This document shows, in pieces, positions 1-6,895 of a stretch of 9,189 bases of DNA. The stretch's first letter is position 1. Every line of letters begins with the position of its first letter. Origin of the DNA: Candidatus Kerfeldbacteria bacterium RIFOXYC2_FULL_38_9 (GTDB lineage: Bacteria; Patescibacteriota; Patescibacteriia; UBA9570; XYC2-FULL-38-9). The notes below the pieces were generated by a model. It was not told the origin of the DNA and made no database searches. It saw only the letters and a program-made list of their open reading frames with translations. The DNA lies in the NCBI GenBank assembly GCA_001818355.1, contig MHKJ01000001.1, positions 1 to 9,189 of the forward strand, read 5' to 3'. The translations under genes and the position numbers were made by a program.

Positions 1-1269
1 TTCAGTAATAAACAATTCGGCAAACAAGGCTTTCATAGCTGTATGCTTGCCAGCTTTCTCCGCTTTAGTAGCCGGCAAACTATTGAGGGTTTTTTGCGTA
101 TTATAAAGCATAACGTGTAAAGCCGAACCGAAAAATCTGCTTACTTTTTTACCGCCAGGAGTAAGGTTATGGCCACACATTTCTACAAAAAGCCGCAACG
201 TATGTGCGTCGTGATTTTTTAATACTTCCAAGCTCTCAAAAATAGCCTCAGCGTCTTTGGGGCGCTGCGAAAACAAATCAATACCTGCTAATAATTCCGG
301 TTGGTTGGCATCATAGTAAACTAAAGTGCTGGAAATAAATCTTTCTAAAGTTTCATAGGCAGTGAGCAATTCGCGATTTTTTTCGGCCATTGGTGGCAGT
401 TCTAATTGGTATCTGCGAAATTCCAGCTCACCCAGCAAACGTTCTGTTTGTTTACGAGACAACTTCAAGGGCTGCATAGCCGCGCCTTTTGCTTCCAAAG
501 TTACCCCATTTTGAACCTCCTTCTTGGCTAAGGCATACCAATGTTCTACAGTATCGCTGTTTTTATGATTCATGGGGTCGTACAAAGTAATGCTTGCTGG
601 TATTTGTGCTGATTGTGAAAATTCCCAAGCTTGCAGGCTTTGGCGCAGTTTTTCGTTTTTTTTCTCCTTCAATTTTTCTGTTTGCAAGCGTTTAGCTAAC
701 CGGGCAAACAAACCAAAAACAGTGGGGCTGTGCACATCAGCAACCGCGCCATCATGAGTTTGGGCTTGAGCAATGGCTGAGGGAACTTCCGGGGTTAATT
801 GTTGAGAACAAAAATGGGTAATAATTTGTGGATTTTGCATTTGCGGGTTCACGGCCGCATACGAATCCATAACCGTGCGCAGTTGAACGGCAAATGGAGC
901 GGTGGTAACCACTAAACGTTCAGCAGTTTGTTGTTGTTCTGATGTCCAAACAGAAGCGGCTAATAATTCGGCACTTTGAAGCATTAAGGCTTGGTCGTTA
1001 ACTTGGGTGGAAATATCAAGCCATGTTTCGTAAGCGGCGCTGTGAACAAGATATTCTGGTTCCTTGCTTCCAGAGGCAGCTAAGCCTAAAAAAGACATAG
1101 TTTTTTCCAAATCGTTAAATAGTTGCTGATTAGCTATCGCAACATTCTCCACATTTATCGCGTTTTCTAAAGAAGAGCCGCGTTCTGGTGTTGGTTGGGT
1201 ACGTTCTGGGTGTGGCGGTTTTCGTTTACCTCGACCTCTATTTTCTCCTCTATTTCTAGAATTATTCAT
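1..1269 (-). CDS. Hypothetical protein, partial (N-terminal 423 residues; runs off the left edge)
   Basis: I translated the minus strand by hand from the ATG at 1267-1269. The frame stays open through all 423 codons to base 1, so this is a real gene cut by the window edge. I do not recognise the family. The first ~30 residues are basic and low-complexity (Asn, Arg, Gly, Lys and Pro rich, with the run NRGENRGRGKRKPP), suggesting a disordered, possibly nucleic-acid- or surface-binding tail. The rest reads as soluble and helical, rich in Ala, Gln, Glu and Leu, with a charged Lys/Glu stretch around residues 195-207. No signal peptide, membrane span or known catalytic motif was seen. The start lies 15 bases after the protease stop with no Shine-Dalgarno site, so it is probably the second gene of the protease transcript. 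Confidence is high that it is coding; function is unknown. Confidence 0.85.
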   Translation of the reverse strand, partial: MNNSRNRGENRGRGKRKPPHPERTQPTPERGSSLENAINVENVAIANQQLFNDLEKTMSFLGLAASGSKEPEYLVHSAAYETWLDISTQVNDQALMLQSAELLAASVWTSEQQQTAERLVVTTAPFAVQLRTVMDSYAAVNPQMQNPQIITHFCSQQLTPEVPSAIAQAQTHDGAVADVHSPTVFGLFARLAKRLQTEKLKEKKNEKLRQSLQAWEFSQSAQIPASITLYDPMNHKNSDTVEHWYALAKKEVQNGVTLEAKGAAMQPLKLSRKQTERLLGELEFRRYQLELPPMAEKNRELLTAYETLERFISSTLVYYDANQPELLAGIDLFSQRPKDAEAIFESLEVLKNHDAHTLRLFVEMCGHNLTPGGKKVSRFFGSALHVMLYNTQKTLNSLPATKAEKAGKHTAMKALFAELFITE

Positions 1270-1284
1270 GACTAAAAACTAGCA

Positions 1285-4203
1285 CTAAAACCAACCGCAG
1301 GCAATGTTTACAGGTACTTCTGTTCCGCCAAAAGGAAAAACTGTTTCTTGTAAAGTTTTTCCTGTCGGTGAATAAATATTCACACTGGCCTGTCTGTTTC
1401 CTTGACTGCCTAAAACAAAATAGTCGTCTTGTTTATTTTTTAAATGACAACCGGCAACAACAGCCCCTCCTTGATAAGAAGAAATAAAACCATAAAAAGA
1501 TGCGCCGATTTCTTGAAAAGCTCCTTTTTTATACTGCAATCTATGCACCAAAGCCGAACCTAAAAACGGAATGGTAATAATATTGTCTTGATCTTTTTGA
1601 TTATACTCCCAACTGCCCAAAACAACCCCCGGGCTGACAGCGCCGTTACCGGAAAAACCGGCGATGGCTTTGCCGTTCTGGCGATACGCAGTAACAAAAT
1701 TATTAACTGTGGGCGTGCTTACCAAAAGCTCGTCTGCTCCGTCACGGTTAATATCAGCGGCAGTTAAAAATCCTCCGGCAGTGGCGGAAAAAGCCAAAAA
1801 ACTTTTTTGCAGTTTTCCTTTTAAGGAAAATATTTTTAACTCCCCCGGCCGGCCGGGCCCTGGTAAAGTAGCGATTTCTTTTTTGTTGTCACCATTAAAA
1901 TCACCAATAGTTAAACGTACGCCCTTGGTAAAATTTGATTCATAAGCATAAAAAGAAGAAAGCAAAACACCGGCATTGTTAAATACTTTTACCAAAGGCA
2001 TTCCTTGTACCGGCGCGGTAACCACTTCCGCGCGACCATCTTGATTAAGGTTGCCGGCGGCGACATTGATACCGTTAGCGTCTTCTTTGGCATACGCCTG
2101 CCAAATAGCCGTAAATTGATGGGCCAGAGGATTATAGATACGCACCAGAGCCGTGCCTCCTTGACCCGGAACCATCACAATGTTCTCCGGCGGAATAAAT
2201 TTAATTTTTTTTACTTGAGAATAACTATTATTTTGCAAATCATCTATGGCTTTAACTTTATATTGATAACTAATTCCGGGGTCTACTTTTTTATCCACGT
2301 AAACATTTTTTGTTGATTTCACCGTTGCTTTTAAAACAAAATTGTTGTCTTTTTGCAAGTTGATTTCCTTCCTTAAAATTTTATAATTTACCACGTGTTC
2401 GTTTGGCACTTTATTCCATTTGATTTTAATGCCTTGTTTGGCATCAGTTAAAATAACTTGCTTGGGGGTTTTGATAACAGTGTCCAAAATATAAATAAAA
2501 GAGGCGGGAGTGGTAGAAACGTTATTCTCGTTATCAACACTGCTCACGTAAAGATAATAAGTGCTCTCATTCCCAAAAAAATCAGCCGAATCTAAATCCG
2601 GACTAAAGGCAGTACCGGTTTGAAACTCTCCCGCGCTTTGCGGATTGGTGTTTTTGACGGTACCAAAATAAACATAATAACCGGCAATGCCATCGCTATC
2701 TTGAGGTTCGTCCCAGGAAAAATAAGGAGTTTGATCGGCCGAGCGCGCGTTATTTTCGTAGGTTATCTGTTGATCACTATTATCATAGGCCGCTATGGTT
2801 GGCGCCGGGGGGTTTTGAGCAATACTCATACCGGCTAAAGCGGCGCTGGCGTTAACGCGGCCGGTTCCGTATGAAGCAGACAAAGAAACATCGTCAGTAG
2901 TGGCCACTAAAATATCGTGTAACTGCGCAATAGTTAAAGTTGGGTCTGTTGAAAGCAAAAGCGCAAAAATACCGCTAACCACCGGCGCGGCCATAGAGGT
3001 GCCGCTCATTTTTCCATAATCAGTGGTAAAATTATGCGTGCTGTCATTGGTATATAAAGTGGAATAAATAGATTCGCCCGGCGCGGAAACATCCACACAG
3101 TCCTCGCCAAAATTAGAAAAAGAAGAAGCCTCATTGGTTTCGCCGGTTGAACCGACCCCAATAACATCTGTATAACAAGCCGGATAAAAAGGATTAAGTT
3201 CAATGCTCACGCCGTCATTGCCGGCCGCGGCCACCACTGATACTCCGCGGTCTAATGCGTAGTTTACGCCGGCTGATAAAACATTGGTGGAGCCGTATCC
3301 GCCCAAGCTCATATGAATAATGTTCGCTCCGTTATCCACGGCATACGCAATGCCATTGGCAATATCTTGATCCGTGCCGGCTCCTTCATCATCTAAAACT
3401 TGAATAGCCATCACAGAAACTGTCCAAGCCACGCCACTGCCGCCAACAGCGTTATTGCCGCGACCGGCAATAATACCGGCTACGTGAGTGCCGTGAGTTA
3501 CGCCAGTATCTATACCAGCGTAATTATCATTATTCAATCCATCTGGGCCTGGATTTGGATCGCCATTATCGTCTACAAAATCATAACCGTTAACATCGTC
3601 TATATAACCGTTATCATCATCATCCACATCATTGTCCGCTATTTCTCCCGAATTAACCCACATATTATCAGCTAAATCCGGATGATCCGTGTCTACCCCC
3701 GTATCTATAACCGCCACCACTATCTCTGGGGATCCGGTTTGAGTATCCCAAGCTGAAGCCGCAGAAATACCTCCGTCTTCACTTTCACCCAAATGCCATT
3801 GTTGGGTAATTTTAGGATCGTCCGGCAGAGTGGTAATATGTCTGATTTGATTGCGTTCCACCGATTTCACTCCGAAAGTTTGAGCTAAATTATTCATTAT
3901 TTCTGTCAAATCTTGACCGGGATTGATTTTCACCTCTACAAAAGTATTATCTTTAAAAGTAGTGGCTTGACTGGCTATTCCAAAATTATAAATATTTGAC
4001 AACAAATAAGGAAGCAAATTGGCCTGATATTCTACAATCAGGCTATTATCAGCATATTCCGGTTGTATAACATTTTCGGCATCAACCTTGGTGGTGCTTA
4101 ATGCTAAAAAAGCAACCATTCCTGTTGCCGTCAGCCCAAATTTTATTAGTAACTCAAAGCCTCTCCTCATGCTGATAAAATTATTACTCTTGTATTTTAC
4201 CAT
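1285..4203 (-). CDS. Secreted subtilisin-like serine protease (peptidase S8) with Fn3-like domains and C-terminal FG-GAP/VCBS-type repeats
   Basis: This is a 972-residue exported protease. Residues 12-42 form a signal peptide (Arg-Arg, a hydrophobic core, then a likely cleavage after VDA). Residues ~54-122 look like an I9-type propeptide. The S8 catalytic domain (~135-460) has Asp167 in VIDTGVD, His237 in HGTHVAG, the oxyanion Asn329 in AAAGND and nucleophile Ser403 in GTSMAAP, so the triad is complete. An Asp/Asn-rich insert (~189-228) probably binds calcium. Two Fn3-like beta domains follow (~465-575, ~576-670). Residues ~674-972 contain repeats about 50 residues apart with DxNxD-like loops at 768-772 and 817-821. 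No sortase motif or C-terminal membrane span was seen. The ATG at 4203 is chosen over one 35 codons upstream (4308) because it follows AAAAGG by 8 bases and puts the signal peptide near the N terminus; Met12 (4170) is the alternative. Likely extracellular or surface-bound; substrate unknown. Confidence 0.95.
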   Translation of the reverse strand: MVKYKSNNFISMRRGFELLIKFGLTATGMVAFLALSTTKVDAENVIQPEYADNSLIVEYQANLLPYLLSNIYNFGIASQATTFKDNTFVEVKINPGQDLTEIMNNLAQTFGVKSVERNQIRHITTLPDDPKITQQWHLGESEDGGISAASAWDTQTGSPEIVVAVIDTGVDTDHPDLADNMWVNSGEIADNDVDDDDNGYIDDVNGYDFVDDNGDPNPGPDGLNNDNYAGIDTGVTHGTHVAGIIAGRGNNAVGGSGVAWTVSVMAIQVLDDEGAGTDQDIANGIAYAVDNGANIIHMSLGGYGSTNVLSAGVNYALDRGVSVVAAAGNDGVSIELNPFYPACYTDVIGVGSTGETNEASSFSNFGEDCVDVSAPGESIYSTLYTNDSTHNFTTDYGKMSGTSMAAPVVSGIFALLLSTDPTLTIAQLHDILVATTDDVSLSASYGTGRVNASAALAGMSIAQNPPAPTIAAYDNSDQQITYENNARSADQTPYFSWDEPQDSDGIAGYYVYFGTVKNTNPQSAGEFQTGTAFSPDLDSADFFGNESTYYLYVSSVDNENNVSTTPASFIYILDTVIKTPKQVILTDAKQGIKIKWNKVPNEHVVNYKILRKEINLQKDNNFVLKATVKSTKNVYVDKKVDPGISYQYKVKAIDDLQNNSYSQVKKIKFIPPENIVMVPGQGGTALVRIYNPLAHQFTAIWQAYAKEDANGINVAAGNLNQDGRAEVVTAPVQGMPLVKVFNNAGVLLSSFYAYESNFTKGVRLTIGDFNGDNKKEIATLPGPGRPGELKIFSLKGKLQKSFLAFSATAGGFLTAADINRDGADELLVSTPTVNNFVTAYRQNGKAIAGFSGNGAVSPGVVLGSWEYNQKDQDNIITIPFLGSALVHRLQYKKGAFQEIGASFYGFISSYQGGAVVAGCHLKNKQDDYFVLGSQGNRQASVNIYSPTGKTLQETVFPFGGTEVPVNIACGWF

Positions 4204-4225
4204 TTTTTTAAACCTTTTGCAATAG

Positions 4226-4246
4226 CTGATTTTTTTCTGATTTTTT
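4226..4246. repeat. Tandem direct repeat CTGATTTTTT, 11-bp period
   Basis: Two copies of CTGATTTTTT start at 4226 and 4237, so they sit one helical turn apart. They lie in the divergent promoter region between the protease and the glycolipid operon. They could be a regulator-binding site or simply a duplication in T-rich DNA. The sequence is certain, the function is not. Confidence 0.5.
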
Positions 4247-4263
4247 GCAAAAAAGAGTATAAT
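4241..4263 (+). promoter_or_regulatory. Promoter of the DedA-glycosyltransferase operon, with overlapping 14-bp palindrome
   Basis: A perfect -10 box, TATAAT, lies at 4258-4263, predicting a start near 4270 and a leader of about 18 bases before the ATG at 4288. The -35 is poor (TTCTGA around 4235). A perfect 14-bp palindrome, TTTTTTGCAAAAAA, fills 4241-4254, between the -35 position and the -10, where a bound repressor would block transcription. No Shine-Dalgarno site lies between the predicted start and the ATG. On the opposite strand TATACT (4261 down to 4256) overlaps this -10 and could serve the protease gene. Confidence 0.55.
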
Positions 4264-4287
4264 AATTAAGTTAAATAAAAAAATAAA

Positions 4288-4872
4288 ATGTCTTTTACTC
4301 CAGAACAAATTATCGCCCTACTAATTCAATACAAATACCTAATCCTATTTCCGGCAATTGTGTTGGAAGGGCCTATTGCCACTTTACTGGCGGGATTTTT
4401 ATCTTCTTTGGGATATTTTTATTTTTTGATGATTTATCTCATAGCAATCATCGCTGATGTTTTTGGCGATGTTTTATATTATGCCTTGGGTCGTTGGGGA
4501 GGAACAAGTGTCATCAAACGCTGGGGGCGTTATTTTAAATTTACGGAAAATCGCTTAAATCAATTAGAACAACATTTTTACCAACACGCTGGCAAAACAT
4601 TATTGCTGGGCAAATTAGCTCATGGCATTGGCGGAGCAATTTTGGTAGCGGCCGGAACAGCTAAAATGCCTTTGGGAAAATTCATTTGGTATAATTTTTT
4701 AGGTACTTTGCCAAAATCTTTAATTCTTTTGTTGATCGGTTATTACTTTGGCAAAACTTATGCTAAATTCAGTACTTATTTAGATTATACCGCCCTGGGC
4801 ACAGCAGGGCTAACCATTTTTTTATTACTGCTTTATTTATCAATCAAGCGCCTGGCTAAAAAAACCTTATGA
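4288..4872 (+). CDS. DedA-family (SNARE-associated/VTT domain) membrane protein
   Basis: This 194-residue integral membrane protein has the DedA/VTT layout. An N-terminal re-entrant-like hydrophobic segment carries Glu27-Gly-Pro (~17-45), a second hydrophobic segment contains Asp57 and Asp61 ahead of YYALGRWGG, and a signature segment at 108-123 is followed by KMPLGKF. Two further membrane spans follow (~140-155, ~167-186). DedA proteins are linked to lipid translocation, including undecaprenyl phosphate or phospholipid recycling, and to membrane homeostasis. The signature normally reads roughly G-R-x-x-P-x-x-R; here those positions are Lys109, His112 and Gly115, so the second conserved Arg and the Pro are missing. 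It is a divergent subfamily member whose transport role should not be assumed. It is first in a four-gene operon, and its TGA overlaps the next ATG. Confidence 0.9.
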   Translation: MSFTPEQIIALLIQYKYLILFPAIVLEGPIATLLAGFLSSLGYFYFLMIYLIAIIADVFGDVLYYALGRWGGTSVIKRWGRYFKFTENRLNQLEQHFYQHAGKTLLLGKLAHGIGGAILVAAGTAKMPLGKFIWYNFLGTLPKSLILLLIGYYFGKTYAKFSTYLDYTALGTAGLTIFLLLLYLSIKRLAKKTL

Positions 4873-5729
4873 ACAAAATTATTTTACAACAAGGCGACAC
4901 TCAATCTTTTCCCGATAAATGGATAGAAACTAAAACCGGCAGAATATATTATACAAATACTAAAAAATATCCGGAAGCGTTGACTGTTGTTTTTATGCAC
5001 GGCCTTTCTTCCAACCATACCACTTGGGTGCACATTGTTCATACCTTGGAAAAATTAGGATATAATACTTTAACTATTGAACTGCGCGGCCACGGCCTTT
5101 CCGACAAAAGAAAAAAGAAAGCCTGCTATCAACTGACGATGTTTGCCGACGATCTGCAAAACATCTTGCAAAAAGAAAAAATAAAGCGTTTTATCATAGT
5201 GGGCTATTCTTATGGCGGGGCTATCACTTTGGAATTTATGAAACGCCAACCAAGTGGCGTACAAGGATTGTTTTTGATTAGCACCAGCAGTATCAATCCT
5301 TTAAAAAATAAAAACCTGAGCTGGTTTAATCCTTTAGCTAAAGGATTGCTTGCCGTCTTGTCTCTATTGTTCATCTGGCAAAAAAGAAAAAGCTACCTTT
5401 ATTATCGACACGGACAAGCAAAAAATTATTGGCATTCTGTTTGGCTGGGTTTAAATTCCACTCCGCTCTCCGTAAATTTTTGGATGCTGGCGCAAATGTT
5501 AAAAATTGATTTTACTGATTTGTTACCTAAAATTAACGTTCCTGCTGTATTGGTGCGTGGCCTGAATGATCCGTTTATTTCCAAAAAAGAAGCGGAAAAT
5601 ATGATAAAACTTTTACCAAATGGCCAACTGGAAACTTTGCGTGCTTCCGGACACTTTATTGGCACCCATTGTCAAGAAGAAATTTTACAACTTCTTTGGC
5701 AATTCTTAAAAAAATTTCCCTTAAAATGA
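4869..5729 (+). CDS. Alpha/beta hydrolase, lipase- or esterase-like
   Basis: This 286-residue alpha/beta hydrolase has the full set of family motifs. There is an oxyanion His-Gly at 44-45 (VFMHGLSSNHTTW) and an RGHGLSD turn at 73-79. The nucleophile elbow GYSYGG places Ser114 as catalytic, Asp234 is in GLNDPF, and His262 is in SGHF. The motif set is seen in monoacylglycerol-lipase-like and other alpha/beta hydrolases, so the substrate cannot be fixed from sequence. The cap region (~155-170, NPLAKGLLAVLSLLFIW) is unusually hydrophobic and is followed by QKRK, suggesting the cap docks on the membrane. Sitting between a DedA protein and two lipid-type glycosyltransferases, it most likely acts on acyl lipids; this is inference. 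It has no signal peptide, so it is probably cytoplasmic and membrane-associated. Its ATG overlaps the DedA stop and its TGA overlaps the next start. Confidence 0.9.
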   Translation: MNKIILQQGDTQSFPDKWIETKTGRIYYTNTKKYPEALTVVFMHGLSSNHTTWVHIVHTLEKLGYNTLTIELRGHGLSDKRKKKACYQLTMFADDLQNILQKEKIKRFIIVGYSYGGAITLEFMKRQPSGVQGLFLISTSSINPLKNKNLSWFNPLAKGLLAVLSLLFIWQKRKSYLYYRHGQAKNYWHSVWLGLNSTPLSVNFWMLAQMLKIDFTDLLPKINVPAVLVRGLNDPFISKKEAENMIKLLPNGQLETLRASGHFIGTHCQEEILQLLWQFLKKFPLK

Positions 5730-6895
5730 AAATAGCTATTTTTAGTGATACTTTTCCTCCTCAAGTTAACGGAGTGGCTAATGTGGTTAAAAATTTAGCC
5801 ACGCATTTGGCTAACCATGGTCATAAAATTTACGTGGTTACGGTTGCCAAAGGATTCAAAAAATTTAAGACTATCAAAAAAGAAGAAAACTACACTTTAA
5901 TTAACGTTCCCTCCGTACCCGCCATGATCTATCACGGTTATCGCTTGGCTTTGCCTAATAATTGGTTGTTGCGTTATTTTAAAAAAAACATTCCCGATAT
6001 CATTCATACGCACACGCCCTTTTTGGTTGGTTGGGAAGCGGTGCAGTTGGCTAAAACACTAGGCTGTCCCTTGGTGGGTACGCATCATACTTTTTACGAT
6101 CAATATCTTAAACATATAAAATTGGATTTTGCTTGGACCAAAAAATGGTCTTGGAAATATACGACCAAATATTATAATCGCTGTGAGCTGGTAATCAGTC
6201 CCTCTCAATCTTTGGCGAAAACCTTACAAAATCATCAATTACAAAAACCGCTCAAAATAATTCCCAACCCCATCAATCAACTGTTTTTTCAACCACCGCC
6301 TTCGTTGTTGAGAAAAAAACAGCTAAAAAATAAATTGGGAATTACCGGAAAATCTTTGGTTTATATGGGTCGGGTAAGTTTTGAAAAAAATATTGAAAAA
6401 ATAATCAAAGCTCTGCCTTTAATTAAAAATAAAATTCCCGATATCAACCTAGTTATTATCGGCGATGGCCCGGAAAAAAAACGTTTGCAAAAATTAACCA
6501 AAGACCTGGGTATGCAAAAACACATCTTGTTTACCGGTTTTCTTTATCAACAAGAACTGATAGATACTTTGCAAGCCAACGAAATTTTTGTAACCGCCAG
6601 CACCAGTGAAAATATGCCACTTTCTGTTTTAGAAGCCATGGCCGTGGGTTTGCCTGTGGTGGCGGTAAAGGCTTTGGGTATGCCGGAAATTGTGGAAGAT
6701 CGACACAACGGTTTGTTAACTGATACCGACAACGAAAATGAACTGGCGGAAAAAATTTTAAAACTGCTTACTACTGAAGACCTATTAAAAAAATATGCGC
6801 TTTCTTCCGCGCAACTGGCACAAAAATACACCCAACAAAAAGCCATTTTAGAGCATGAAAAAATCTATCAACAAATTATAGATAAAAAATTATGA
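5726..6895 (+). CDS. GT4 glycosyltransferase, probable diacylglycerol glucosyltransferase (alMGS-like)
   Basis: This 389-residue GT-B fold enzyme is of the GT4 family. The N-terminal domain opens MKIAIFSDTFPPQVNGVANV, with the glycine loop near residue 16, then HTHTPF (94-99) and GTHHTFYDQY (118-127). That last motif closely resembles the THTMYE-type acceptor region of 1,2-diacylglycerol 3-glucosyltransferases. The donor domain has GRVSFEKN (215-222, with Arg216 and Lys221 for nucleotide-sugar phosphates), GDGPE (246-250) and the EX7E pair Glu295/Glu303 in SENMPLSVLEAMA. The predicted reaction is retaining transfer of glucose (or a similar sugar) from UDP-sugar to diacylglycerol at the cytoplasmic face. 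An alternative is a phosphatidylinositol-type mannosyltransferase. The start at 5726 is preferred over 5669 because the protein then begins at the usual MKIAIFSDTFPP and gives the same ATGA overlap as the other operon junctions. Confidence 0.88.
   Translation: MKIAIFSDTFPPQVNGVANVVKNLATHLANHGHKIYVVTVAKGFKKFKTIKKEENYTLINVPSVPAMIYHGYRLALPNNWLLRYFKKNIPDIIHTHTPFLVGWEAVQLAKTLGCPLVGTHHTFYDQYLKHIKLDFAWTKKWSWKYTTKYYNRCELVISPSQSLAKTLQNHQLQKPLKIIPNPINQLFFQPPPSLLRKKQLKNKLGITGKSLVYMGRVSFEKNIEKIIKALPLIKNKIPDINLVIIGDGPEKKRLQKLTKDLGMQKHILFTGFLYQQELIDTLQANEIFVTASTSENMPLSVLEAMAVGLPVVAVKALGMPEIVEDRHNGLLTDTDNENELAEKILKLLTTEDLLKKYALSSAQLAQKYTQQKAILEHEKIYQQIIDKKL

Noticed and set aside
1664..3675. Several + strand frames opposite the protease gene (e.g. 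1664-1945, 2005-2316, 2620-2838, 3400-3675)
   Set aside because: They are antisense shadows of a clearly conserved protease; their products are low-complexity with no domains.
4204..4308. Longer protease start at 4308, adding 35 residues
   Set aside because: It would overlap the divergent DedA gene and its promoter and place an extra hydrophobic segment before the real signal peptide; the ATG at 4203 has AAAAGG upstream.
5669..5725. Longer start for the first glycosyltransferase at 5669
   Set aside because: GT4 proteins of this type begin with the MKIAIFSDTF strand, and the ATG at 5726 gives the same ATGA overlap as the other operon junctions.
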